18,669 nt of DNA from CAZHFA01 sp964534945. GTDB lineage: Bacteria > Bdellovibrionota_C > UBA2361 > CAKMMH01. The notes beneath the pieces were generated by a model. That model did not search any database. It saw only the letters and a program-made list of their open reading frames with translations, and had not been told where the DNA came from. The translations under genes were made by a program, and so were the position numbers. Location: NCBI GenBank assembly GCA_964534945.1, contig CAZHSB010000035.1:1-18669 (forward strand), written 5' to 3'. Numbering within the stretch: the stretch's first letter is position 1; each line of letters starts with the position of its first letter. Below are positions 6,048 to 13,860 of this stretch, in pieces.

Positions 6048-8792
6048 TTAAGGACAAAGATCTTTAAAAATATCATACGGCGAATTTATATTTTTAGGAG
6101 GCCAGAAAACTGCATTCTGAATATTTGAAATAATTTCTTTTACAGAAACTAATGCCTCCTCCAAACTTTCGTCATTGATATTCACCTCATCTCCAAGATA
6201 ATCATTATTGCTAAAAGAAGATGAATTCAAATAAGCACATGTTACATTTTTAAGATTATCTTTCATCGATAAAAAATATAAATAAATTGGCATTTGCCAA
6301 TCTGTCCAACCTTTCCTCGGCCCATAAACTGCACTTTCATCATATTTTGAGCTTCCCGTTTTATAATCATAAATAATATATCTATCTTCTTTTTCGTTAT
6401 AATCAATTCTATCAATGCGTCCTGTAATTTTAATATTTTTTCCGTTTACATTCATATAAAAATCATCAAAACTTTTTTCGACTTCTTTTATAACCCACCC
6501 CCTAGACTTCCTGCAACTTTGCCAAGATGAAAAATTAAATAACATATTTTTTACCCCCTCAAGTTGCACATCAATTGTTGGCAAATAATCTTTTCCAAAG
6601 TTCTCATCTATATATTTTGATAATTCTTTTAAAAGAAAATTATCTATTTCATTTTTATCTTCGGAATCCTTAATCTTTGATATACCAAAACGATAAAAAA
6701 GCTCATGAAAAAGATTTCCATATGCTAAAGGGTCAAGCTCATTTTGCAATGAATCTATTGAATCTAATTTCAAAATATACTTTAAATAATATCTATACGG
6801 ACATGCATGATATTGCTTAAATTGGCTAACAGAAATTCGTTCTAAATTATAACTAGTTATTTTCGGCTCTAATAAAAAACTTATATCATTATTTTTGTTT
6901 TCTATATCTTCGTCAAAATAATTTTCTGCATCATAAAATTTTAAAATTCGTTTTGCATTCGTCTTACTATCGGAAGTTAATAAAAGTTTACTCATTAGAT
7001 TTTCAGAAGAATCAAGATTTGTTTTTAATGGAACAAAATAAACCTTATCTCTTGAGGCAATGATAGATTTTAACATAAATAAATCTCTTACATATCGCTT
7101 ATCATTATCCATGAGCCCCAAAATTTTTCTCAAAGAATTTGGCAAAAATTCATCTTGGCTTATACTTTCTGGCCATTTTCCCTCACTTAATCCTAACAAA
7201 ATAGCAACTGAGGAATCATCATTTTGAACTTCAAGCCAACCTTGGATCTCAACTGTTTCATCATAAGATATTGCACCAATGTTTATGTCTAAAACTAAAG
7301 AATTTAATAGCGAAAGAACTTGGGAAAAAGAAAAATTAATCTCAAATCCTTCAATTTTTTCTGATAAAGAAATGATAATCTTTCGATAACTTTCAAAAAC
7401 TTCTATTAAAACTTTATCTTCATTATTTGATTTCGATAATTCTAAATTCTGATAAATCTCAACAATAATATTTAAAATAAAATCTAAAAAAATACCAATT
7501 GAGGCTTCATTGTCATTCATCTTAAAAAATTGCTCAATAATATTAAATATTTTTTTAATATTTTCTATTGTATTTTTATCTTTTACATTTGATTCATTTT
7601 TGATAATTAATTCTTTTTTAAAATAATATGGAAAATGCAAAATCGCGTACTCATCTAATGATGACAAGATAATATCCGTTGTAAGCGTATCATCTTTTAA
7701 AATTAAATAATCTAATATATCCGAATGCCTTACCAGATTTGAAAAATTTTCATAAGTTGGGACATCTACATAATTCTTAAGTAGATCTATAAACTTATAC
7801 AAAGAAGAACTACTTAATTTTTTCTCTCTTACAGATACTATATTTATCCCAGATTTTAAAACTTCTTTTTTAATAGGCAAAATTAATGAATCATCTGTAA
7901 CTGCCACAATAATATCCTTTGCGCTATAGTTCTTTGATAAATCTATTAAAGTATCTTTTACTATATTTCCAAGGCTAACAGCATTGTTTGCTATAAAAAT
8001 ATTATCATCATCAATATCAACTGACTCCTTTAACCATTTAGGAAAATTAAGCGTTCCCAATTCGTCAAAATATTCCTTTTTATTTTCAGGCGCAAAAATT
8101 AAGAAAGTTTTTCTGCATTCTATGTTGTTTAAAATATCGCGAAAAATTGGATTTAAATATGGAACATTTACAAAAATTAGATCTTTAGTATCATCAATAT
8201 TATTGGGGAATTTTAAGAAATCTTGTCTTTCTATGAAAATATCACTTGCATTATATTCTTTTAATAAATTTTTATACTCTTCATAAATTTCTTGGAGAAA
8301 CTCCCATCTGGCGCCATCATTAAATATATCTAATTCTATTGCTTTTTTTGATATATCTTCAAAAGATATATTTGCCACAGAGATTTCTTCATAAAGAGAA
8401 TAAATTGTTCTAGAAAGTGAAATATATGAGGATAAATTACTTTTTTGATAATCTTTTTTTAAAAATTCTTTTTCAACTAATTCTTTTTTATTTTGTAAGG
8501 CTTTTATAAAGAATAAAAATGATTGAAATTCTGTTAAAAGCTTTTTAGATGATGTTATTAACTCAAATATTAATGATTTTGGAGTTACAGATCGAGGAGG
8601 AATAAATGATATGTTCTCTCTTTCGCATTCTAATAACAAAAGTTCTACTAATCTTTTTTGTGGCTTAGAGCCAGCAGTAACAATAGAAACTTCCCTTAAG
8701 TCTAATATATCATTATTTTTATACTTTTGAACAATATAATGTGATGCTGATTTTAATATAGGCTCACACCAGTCGAGAAAAACTCTACTCAT
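6048..8792 (-). CDS. AddB/RexB-like PD-(D/E)XK nuclease with degenerate helicase region
   Basis: The protein has 914 residues. The C-terminal third is a RecB-family nuclease: C664 in ACPYRYYLKY, GNLFHELF with H696, GRIDRID with D794, YDYKTG with D809 and K811, and Q833-x3-Y837. These give the full H-D-DxK-QxxxY set, so the nuclease should be active. The N-terminal region (VFLDW, then IVTAGSKPQKRLVELL near 37-53, PPRSVTPKSL near 65-74) aligns by eye with helicase-like AddB proteins but lacks a GxGKT P-loop, so it should not hydrolyse ATP. Only one of the AddB iron-sulfur cysteines is clear (C664); the sole late cysteine is C913. AddB proteins work with an AddA/UvrD-like helicase in double-strand-break processing; no partner is in the window. 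The start has no Shine-Dalgarno site but matches the family's N-terminus. It follows the small gene by 21 nt. Confidence 0.8.
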   Translation of the reverse strand: MSRVFLDWCEPILKSASHYIVQKYKNNDILDLREVSIVTAGSKPQKRLVELLLLECERENISFIPPRSVTPKSLIFELITSSKKLLTEFQSFLFFIKALQNKKELVEKEFLKKDYQKSNLSSYISLSRTIYSLYEEISVANISFEDISKKAIELDIFNDGARWEFLQEIYEEYKNLLKEYNASDIFIERQDFLKFPNNIDDTKDLIFVNVPYLNPIFRDILNNIECRKTFLIFAPENKKEYFDELGTLNFPKWLKESVDIDDDNIFIANNAVSLGNIVKDTLIDLSKNYSAKDIIVAVTDDSLILPIKKEVLKSGINIVSVREKKLSSSSLYKFIDLLKNYVDVPTYENFSNLVRHSDILDYLILKDDTLTTDIILSSLDEYAILHFPYYFKKELIIKNESNVKDKNTIENIKKIFNIIEQFFKMNDNEASIGIFLDFILNIIVEIYQNLELSKSNNEDKVLIEVFESYRKIIISLSEKIEGFEINFSFSQVLSLLNSLVLDINIGAISYDETVEIQGWLEVQNDDSSVAILLGLSEGKWPESISQDEFLPNSLRKILGLMDNDKRYVRDLFMLKSIIASRDKVYFVPLKTNLDSSENLMSKLLLTSDSKTNAKRILKFYDAENYFDEDIENKNNDISFLLEPKITSYNLERISVSQFKQYHACPYRYYLKYILKLDSIDSLQNELDPLAYGNLFHELFYRFGISKIKDSEDKNEIDNFLLKELSKYIDENFGKDYLPTIDVQLEGVKNMLFNFSSWQSCRKSRGWVIKEVEKSFDDFYMNVNGKNIKITGRIDRIDYNEKEDRYIIYDYKTGSSKYDESAVYGPRKGWTDWQMPIYLYFLSMKDNLKNVTCAYLNSSSFSNNDYLGDEVNINDESLEEALVSVKEIISNIQNAVFWPPKNINSPYDIFKDLCP

Positions 8793-8813
8793 TAGGAAAA
8801 ATCTTTAAAATTT

Positions 8814-9044
8814 TTATTTGTTTGCTAGAAAAATAACATCACCATCAAAAGAATCAAGTTTTACTTTGCCATCTTTTATCAAGTCATTAAGGGCTACAAT
8901 AATATTTTTTTCATCTGCATGAACCCCTTGTCTCTCATCTGCCTCATGCATATTAAAAAAATTTCTAAAATACAATCCCTCCTCTGCCTCTTGATGATTT
9001 AAAGCAGCTAAAATTTCTTCTTTTACTTTTTTCATATTTTCCAT
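8814..9044 (-). CDS. Small winged-helix-like hypothetical protein (76 aa)
   Basis: I chose the ATG at 9044-9042 because AAGGGGG sits 5 nt upstream; an in-frame ATG at 9086 would add 14 residues without a ribosome site. The C-terminal half (IIVALNDLIKDGKVKL then DGDVIFLANK) has the recognition-helix-plus-wing pattern of winged-helix domains. The middle is acidic and His-rich (NMHEADERQGVHADE). It ends 21 nt before the AddB-like nuclease start on the same strand, so the two are probably co-transcribed and the small protein may regulate or assist the nuclease. That link is inference. Confidence 0.7.
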   Translation of the reverse strand: MENMKKVKEEILAALNHQEAEEGLYFRNFFNMHEADERQGVHADEKNIIVALNDLIKDGKVKLDSFDGDVIFLANK

Positions 9045-9249
9045 AAAATCCCCCTTTTCTTCCTTTATGGCTCCAAGATAACACATAAAATAAAATCACA
9101 AAACACAATATTTCTTGTAACTTACCATCGTTTTACTAATAAAAAATTTTTTGATATCATGATAAACGTTTGTATTTAAAATATTTTTAAAATTGTTCTT
9201 CATAAAAATTATTTTTTACAAAAACTTTTAATAATTTGTCGTAAATTTT

Positions 9250-9262
9250 TATAATATTTAAA
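9250..9262 (+). promoter_or_regulatory. -10 box abutting a start codon (possible leaderless mRNA)
   Basis: A consensus TATAAT (9250-9255) lies 7 nt before the ATG at 9263, so a transcript from it would begin at or next to the start codon. No Shine-Dalgarno sequence is present. No convincing -35 hexamer is seen at 16-18 nt spacing, so the call is tentative. Confidence 0.35.
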
Positions 9263-10432
9263 ATGAATTTAAAAGCGCAAATACATAAATTAAATTTGAT
9301 TGAAAGAAAAACTTCGCTAAAAAATGCCTCATATCCATTTTCTGTGCAAGGAGATAATGCAACGATCTCTTATCTTCCGTATCAATCTTTTAATTGGTAT
9401 GATTTTACAAAAAATATGCCAAAAGGAAGTATCGGACTTGATGGCTTTGTAAGAGATAAAACTATTTTATTAGATTCAAACTTTCCGCTTTATCTTAATT
9501 TTGACCACCACATTGGAGATAGAACCCTTATACGAAGCACATGTAGTCAGGTGTTCCATTATGCACAAGGAAAAGTATTTTCATCATGTTTTGAAAAATA
9601 TAACATAAAACCAGTTGCTTATATAAATCATCTAGATGGAGATTCCGTTTTATCTGCTTATATCGTGGCAAATTACTCAAAATATGAAAGTGATCATGCT
9701 AAAGATTTACCAATAAGAAAGATAATAGATATTGAAGATGACATTGATAGAAATGGCGGAATTTTCCATGGAAACTTAAATGATAAATTTTTTCACTACT
9801 TAAATTGGTGTCTTCAACCTTTAGATAGTGCGCTTTCACCTGATATCAAATTAACAAGTTGCTTTGAAAGATTTTCGGATTTTGAAAATGGTAAGGGAAA
9901 AATGTTACAGCCCCAAAGTGCTTTTTGCTTTATACAAGATTTTTATCCAACAACTCAAGAATCACCTTACTTTCATTTTATTACTGCAGAAAGCCCTTTC
10001 ACGAGAAGTTTTTTATTTCAAGGAGGGGAAAAAGATGCCTTTGTATCACTAAAGGAAATATCTACAAAAGACAATCAAGAAGAATGTTTTACCTACAGTA
10101 TTGGCAAATTAACTGAAACATCCAATTTCCCTATAAAAGATATTGTAACCATATTAAATTATGTAGAAAAGATCTTACAGCCTAATCTTATTACAAAAAA
10201 TAATTGTTGGGGAACAAATAATCTTATAGGAGGTTCTCCATATAAGACTCAAAGTAAAATTACTCCAAATTTATTAACCAAAATTATTGATGAATTCATA
10301 AATTTTAGGGTTCAAAACGGGAAAAATCAAACTGATGAATTTTACATTTCAATTTTGCCTACTCTAATGCAAGAATTTCTAGAAAATAGTCATGAAATTC
10401 CATATGAAACACAGCATTTTAAATTTTTCTAA
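9263..10432 (+). CDS. DHH-like hypothetical protein with motifs in unusual order (389 aa)
   Basis: Residues 78-83 read LNFDHH, followed by DRTLIRSTCSQV (86-97), then NHLDGDSVLSAYIV (122-135) and DIEDDIDRNGG (156-166). These resemble the DHH-phosphoesterase motifs (DHH, and the DxD in an (N/H)xDGDx-like segment), but DHH comes before the DxD-like segment, the reverse of RecJ/NrnA proteins. I recall uncharacterised proteins of this FDHH...ND-D type from other bacteria but cannot name a function. A metal-dependent phosphoesterase is plausible. There is no signal peptide or membrane segment. It may be read as a leaderless mRNA. The next gene starts 85 nt downstream on the same strand, so it could be first in the fliH/fliI transcript. 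Confidence 0.7.
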   Translation: MNLKAQIHKLNLIERKTSLKNASYPFSVQGDNATISYLPYQSFNWYDFTKNMPKGSIGLDGFVRDKTILLDSNFPLYLNFDHHIGDRTLIRSTCSQVFHYAQGKVFSSCFEKYNIKPVAYINHLDGDSVLSAYIVANYSKYESDHAKDLPIRKIIDIEDDIDRNGGIFHGNLNDKFFHYLNWCLQPLDSALSPDIKLTSCFERFSDFENGKGKMLQPQSAFCFIQDFYPTTQESPYFHFITAESPFTRSFLFQGGEKDAFVSLKEISTKDNQEECFTYSIGKLTETSNFPIKDIVTILNYVEKILQPNLITKNNCWGTNNLIGGSPYKTQSKITPNLLTKIIDEFINFRVQNGKNQTDEFYISILPTLMQEFLENSHEIPYETQHFKFF

Positions 10433-10517
10433 AAATTTTTAATATTATTATCAAAAATAGGAAACTTTTCTTTATCTTTTTCGAAGTAATACTTAGGAAG
10501 CAAGAAAAGGGCAAGAT

Positions 10518-11102
10518 ATGGAATTAAATCTAAAACTGAATAAAATTCAAGATGATGAATATAACAATCTAAAACTTTATGATGTTATTACTGTTACAAA
10601 TAATTTCAAAGAAAATCTTTTAAAAAAAAGAAGAACTTTTGCCCAAAGATTAAAAAACTTAAAAAAACATGTGATATCTAACGCAAACAAAAATGCCTTT
10701 AAAACAGCAAAAGAAGATTTTTTCGATAAATTTTTATCGACGAATAATCTTTATAAAAAGGCAATTGAAAATGCAAATAAAGATTGTCTAAATTTATCTA
10801 TAAACATTGCAAAGGAAATTATCCAAAAAGAAGTCAAATCTGATAAAGACATATTATTATTTAAGATACAAACTGAATTAAGAAAAATCCGTGATAAAAA
10901 TAATTATAAAATAATATGCAATAAAGATTGTGAAGAGGAAATAAAGGATCGTATTAAAAACATAGAAATTATCACAGATGAATTTATTCCACAATCAATT
11001 GTGTATCTTTCATCATCTGCTGGGAGTATTGAAATAAATATAGAAAATGAATTTGATTTTTTATCTAATAAATTACGTGAAGATTTAAAAAATTTATGTT
11101 AA
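10518..11102 (+). CDS. FliH/SctL-like export ATPase stator
   Basis: The protein has 194 residues, short for FliH. A basic, probably coiled N-terminal half (KENLLKKRRTFAQRLKNLKK) leads into a helical segment LNLSINIAKEIIQKEV typical of FliH/YscL/V-ATPase E-type stators. The C-terminal end GSIEINIENEFDFLSNKL matches the family's conserved tail. Such proteins dimerise and hold the type III export ATPase at the base of a flagellum or injectisome. Its stop overlaps the start of the FliI-like gene by 7 nt, so the two are translationally coupled. The ribosome site is AAAGGG about 8 nt upstream. The call rests partly on the neighbour; sequence match alone is modest. Confidence 0.75.
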   Translation: MELNLKLNKIQDDEYNNLKLYDVITVTNNFKENLLKKRRTFAQRLKNLKKHVISNANKNAFKTAKEDFFDKFLSTNNLYKKAIENANKDCLNLSINIAKEIIQKEVKSDKDILLFKIQTELRKIRDKNNYKIICNKDCEEEIKDRIKNIEIITDEFIPQSIVYLSSSAGSIEINIENEFDFLSNKLREDLKNLC

Positions 11103-12388
11103 TAAATGAACTAAACATCAATAATGAAAAATATCTTCCTCCTATTTTAGGACGTATAAAATCTATTTCTGGAAATATAATCTCAGCATATCTTCCATCT
11201 TCTTGCGTCGGAGACGTTTGCTATATAGAAACCCTTTCAAAAGAATTTATAAAAACTCAAGTTGTATCTTTTGATGAAAATTTAGTTAAAGTTTCTGTGC
11301 TAGGAAATCAAGACGATATTTTTCCTAATGCAATCATTAAAAACACAAGGAAAAAATTAACAATCCCTTTCAATGGACAACAAGGGAATTTAATTATTGA
11401 TGCTCTTGGAAATAATTTACGAAGAAAGAATTCTACAGATATTTTTAATATTCCTCTTATAAAAGATGCCCCTAGTGCACTAAAAAGAAAAAATATATCT
11501 AGCGTTTTGGAAACGGGTATTAGTGCGATCGATGGTATTTGTTCAATTGGAAAAGGACAAAGGATAGGATTATTCGCTCCTCCTGGAGTCGGAAAATCAA
11601 CCTTGCTTGGAATGATTTGTAAGAATTCTCATGCAGATATAAACATCGTCGCACTTGTAGGAGAACGAGGTAGAGAAGTTAATGATTTTTTAGAAAACAC
11701 ATTAAAAGATGGTATTAAAAATACAATTTTAGTCGTAAGTACAAGTGATGATAATTCAATGCTTCGTGCTACTGCGCCACTTACTGCGACAGCGATTGCC
11801 GAACATTTTAGAGAACAAGGAAAAGATGTCCTTTTAATGGTAGATTCTCTTACTCGATATGCTAGGGCAAAAAGAGAAATTGGATTATCGGCAGGTGAAA
11901 TGCCGATAAGACAAGGTTATCCCCCTTCCCTTTATATTGACTTAGCAAAGCTTGTAGAGCGTGCGGGAAACTCTGACAAAGGGTCAATTACCGCAATTTA
12001 TACAATCTTAGAAAATGATGAAAAAGATATCGATCCTTTAGCAGAAGAAGTAAAAAGTCTTCTTGATGGACATATAGTCCTTAGGAAAAAAATTGCAGAA
12101 AATGGCATAAGACCTGCCATTTCTATTTTAGATTCCACTTCTCGTTTAATCGATAAAATACATGACACGGAATATTTAAAAGTGATCTCGAAGGTAATTC
12201 AAATCATTTCCGTTCTAACAAGAGAAAAAGATCTCCTTTTACTTGGAGCTAATGCGAGTGCAGAGTTAAAAAAAGCATTATCTTTAGAAAAAGAGCTAAA
12301 CTCGATATTAAATCAAGGAATAAATGAAAAAAGATCTTTTGCAGAAACTAAAAAACGCTTAAACAGTATTACAAACAGATGGGACTAA
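11096..12388 (+). CDS. fliI: FliI/SctN-type III secretion ATPase
   Basis: The 430 residues are typical of flagellar/type III export ATPases. Motifs: P-loop APPGVGKST (161-169), GERGRE with the catalytic Glu (E190), Walker B VLLMVDSLTRYA (245-256, D250), the signature LSAGEMPIRQGYPPSLY (264-280) and SLLDGHIVL downstream. FliI drives unfolding and export of substrates through the flagellar or injectisome channel, on the cytoplasmic face of the membrane. The ATG overlaps the end of the fliH-like gene (ATGTTAA). No FliJ/SctO, FliF, FliG or export-gate gene follows; a terminator overlaps the stop codon. Flagellar versus injectisome type cannot be settled from the sequence, so the symbol is provisional. 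Confidence 0.85.
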   Translation: MLINELNINNEKYLPPILGRIKSISGNIISAYLPSSCVGDVCYIETLSKEFIKTQVVSFDENLVKVSVLGNQDDIFPNAIIKNTRKKLTIPFNGQQGNLIIDALGNNLRRKNSTDIFNIPLIKDAPSALKRKNISSVLETGISAIDGICSIGKGQRIGLFAPPGVGKSTLLGMICKNSHADINIVALVGERGREVNDFLENTLKDGIKNTILVVSTSDDNSMLRATAPLTATAIAEHFREQGKDVLLMVDSLTRYARAKREIGLSAGEMPIRQGYPPSLYIDLAKLVERAGNSDKGSITAIYTILENDEKDIDPLAEEVKSLLDGHIVLRKKIAENGIRPAISILDSTSRLIDKIHDTEYLKVISKVIQIISVLTREKDLLLLGANASAELKKALSLEKELNSILNQGINEKRSFAETKKRLNSITNRWD

Positions 12389-12408
12389 GCGTTTTTAAGC
12401 ATTTTTTT
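12351..12408 (+). terminator. Terminator overlapping the end of the export ATPase gene
   Basis: AAAAACGCTTA (12351-12361, inside the last codons) pairs perfectly with TAAGCGTTTTT (12386-12396, which contains the stop codon). A run of Ts follows at 12401-12409. The loop is 24 nt, which is long, but stem and T-run are good. Confidence 0.6.
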
Positions 12409-12472
12409 TAATAAATTGTCTAAGACTTATAAAAAACACGGAACTCATATAAAAAAGCAAGTAAAAATGCTT
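12397..12472 (+). repeat. Second inverted repeat after the export ATPase gene
   Basis: AAGCATTTTT (12397-12406) is the exact complement of AAAAATGCTT (12463-12472), followed by TAAATATTTTTTT. It could be a backup terminator; the 56-nt interval weakens this. Confidence 0.4.
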
Positions 12473-12491
12473 TAAATATTTTTTTACAATC

Positions 12492-12538
12492 AAAACAATA
12501 TCTAAAAATTGCTTTTTATCATTGTTTTATATTATTAT
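12492..12538 (+). promoter_or_regulatory. Inverted repeat and predicted promoter of efp
   Basis: AAAACAAT (12492-12499) and ATTGTTTT (12521-12528) form a perfect 8-bp inverted repeat that overlaps a possible promoter: TTGCTT (12509-12514), 18 nt, TATTAT (12533-12538). The repeat could be an operator. Hexamers are imperfect, so the prediction is weak. Confidence 0.35.
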
Positions 12539-12578
12539 ATTATGTTAGTTACGTTTTATATAAATGGAGTGAATATAC

Positions 12579-13133
12579 ATGAAAGCAAATGCAATTAGAA
12601 AAGGAAATGTCGTAATCTACCAAGGAAATCCTTTCAGGGTAATTGATTTTTTCCACAACACGCCTGGAAAGGGTCGTGCGATTGTTAAAGCAAAATTAAG
12701 GAACTTATTAAGCGGAAATCAAACCGATGTTACCTTTGGCTCAACTGAGGAAATTGAAGAAGCAAATGTTTTTTCATATAAGGCAACATATCTTTATAAA
12801 GACCAAGATGGTTTTTGCTTTATGAATAAAGATAATTATGAGCAAGTTCACTTATCAGATGAATTACTCGGAGATAATGTTTATTATTTACAAGATGAAA
12901 TGGAAGTAGATATTACTACATATCATGACAATCCAATCGGTATAAAAGTTCCATCAAGTGTTATACTAACTATTGTTGAAACTCAACCCGAAATAAAAAG
13001 TGCAACAGCAACAAATTCTCCTAAACCTGCGAAAACAGATACTGGATTAATAGTAAATATTCCACCATTTATTAAAGAAGGGGAAAAAATTATTGTAAAT
13101 ACCGAATCTGGGGAATACGTAAGCAGAGCGTAG
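12579..13133 (+). CDS. efp: Translation elongation factor P
   Basis: The protein has 184 residues, the normal EF-P size. Domain I carries the tip loop NTPGKGRA with K31 at the position modified in many EF-Ps (K34 in E. coli). The two OB domains follow, ending in GLIVNIPPFIKEGEKIIVNT and GEYVSRA, a standard EF-P terminus. EF-P enters the ribosomal E site and relieves stalling at consecutive prolines. The modifying enzyme (EpmA/B or other) is not in the window. A short low-complexity linker, SATATNSPKPAKTD, lies between the OB domains. The start has GGAG 9 nt upstream. It converges with the histone-like gene. Confidence 0.95.
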   Translation: MKANAIRKGNVVIYQGNPFRVIDFFHNTPGKGRAIVKAKLRNLLSGNQTDVTFGSTEEIEEANVFSYKATYLYKDQDGFCFMNKDNYEQVHLSDELLGDNVYYLQDEMEVDITTYHDNPIGIKVPSSVILTIVETQPEIKSATATNSPKPAKTDTGLIVNIPPFIKEGEKIIVNTESGEYVSRA

Positions 13134-13157
13134 AAGCATAATCTAAAAATAAAAAAA

Positions 13158-13183
13158 GGGAAAAGATAATTAAATCTTTTCCC
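13158..13183 (-). terminator. Shared convergent terminator between efp and the histone-like gene
   Basis: GGGAAAAGAT (13158-13167) and ATCTTTTCCC (13174-13183) form a perfect 10-bp stem with a 6-nt loop. On the minus strand the stem runs into seven Ts, so it is a strong terminator for the histone-like gene; on the plus strand the tail is weaker (TTCC) but can still serve efp. Confidence 0.85.
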
Positions 13184-13209
13184 TTCCTAAAGTCTCAAAA
13201 TAGTTTCAA

Positions 13210-13473
13210 CTATTTCTTAGCTGCTACTTTCTTAGCAGGAGCTTTCTTAGCAACTACTTTCTTAGCAGGAGCTTTTTTAGCAACTACTTTTTTAGCAGGA
13301 GTTTTTTTAGCAACTACTTTTTTAGCAGGAGCTTTTTTAGCAACTGCTTTAGCAGGAGCTTTTTTAGCAACTGCTTTAGCAGGAGCTTTTTTAGCAACTA
13401 CCTTTTTAGCAGGAGCTTTTTTAGCAACTGCTTTTTTAGCAGGAGCTTTCTTTGTTGTTGTTTTAGTTACCAT
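13210..13473 (-). CDS. Histone H1-tail-like lysine/alanine repeat protein
   Basis: The start is the ATG at 13473 with GGAG about 11 nt upstream; an in-frame TTG at 13488 overlaps that ribosome site and is unlikely. The 87-residue protein is almost wholly Lys, Ala, Pro and Val: after MVTKTTT it is a run of KKAPAKK(V/A)VA decapeptides, with two shortened 9-residue units KKAPAKAVA in the middle. It resembles the C-terminal tail of histone H1 and chlamydial Hc2-type proteins, and should bind DNA (or RNA) by charge, acting in nucleoid compaction. It has no folded domain. The copy number of units probably varies between strains. The gene ends at the strong terminator shared with efp. Confidence 0.85.
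   Translation of the reverse strand: MVTKTTTKKAPAKKAVAKKAPAKKVVAKKAPAKAVAKKAPAKAVAKKAPAKKVVAKKTPAKKVVAKKAPAKKVVAKKAPAKKVAAKK
13213..13450 (-). repeat. Tandem DNA repeat within the histone-like gene
   Basis: About eight units of 30 bp (two of 27 bp) encode the Lys/Ala/Pro decapeptides. Neighbouring units share long stretches such as TTTAGCAGGAGCTTTTTTAG on the plus strand, so slippage or unequal recombination could change unit number. All changes are in frame. Confidence 0.9.
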
Positions 13474-13495
13474 ATTAATTTTCTCCAAAATAAGC

Positions 13496-13523
13496 GTGAA
13501 AAAACACTAAAAATTTTTTTCAC
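13496..13523 (-). repeat. Leader hairpin upstream of the histone-like gene
   Basis: GTGAAAAAA (13496-13504) and TTTTTTCAC (13515-13523) are perfect complements with a 10-nt loop, 23 nt upstream of the start codon and just before the ribosome site. It may be a 5'-leader stem or an operator; nothing shows which. Confidence 0.5.
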
Positions 13524-13860
13524 TAATTTTGAAGTAACCCGTTTATCTAGTTAATCAAAATTTTTTATCGTAACATTTCAAAAATAAAAACCGCACTATT
13601 TAAAAATTACGACGCAATCTTTATTAATAACCATAAAGAAAGGTTACATAACCTCTTTTGCATTCAAGCTTGCCACTATATTTTTTTTTTAGCAAGAGAT
13701 TATTTTTATTTTTTTGAAAAAAATTTTTTCTAAATTTTCTCACCTTTTTTTGATGAAGATTTTTACAAAAGGTTTCGAAAAAATTTTTATAAAAAAATTT
13801 TGAAAGAAAAACTTTGGTAATAAATTTTTATCTGTAAGAAAAAATTTTTATTTTAGAAAA
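13524..13860. other. A-tract-rich non-coding spacer
   Basis: No gene is visible. The stretch holds a small hairpin AGGTT-ACAT-AACCT (13641-13654), a run of Ts (13681-13690), and at least three AnTn blocks (near 13724, 13783 and 13840), which favour intrinsic DNA bending. It contains the 3' end region of the AAA+ gene transcript and the promoter region of the histone-like gene, but I cannot place a convincing promoter. Confidence 0.6.

Noticed and set aside
9864..10116. Two short plus-strand ORFs inside the DHH-like gene
   Set aside because: They overlap the conserved reading frame out of phase and have no support of their own.
11096..12388. ATP synthase beta subunit or Rho factor
   Set aside because: The P-loop family is shared, but LSAGEMPIRQGYPPSLY, the SLLDGHIVL segment and the overlapping FliH-like gene identify a type III export ATPase.
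13213..13450. Regular 27-30 bp repeats resembling a CRISPR array
   Set aside because: The units are contiguous with no unique spacers and stay in frame, encoding Lys/Ala/Pro decapeptides of a protein.
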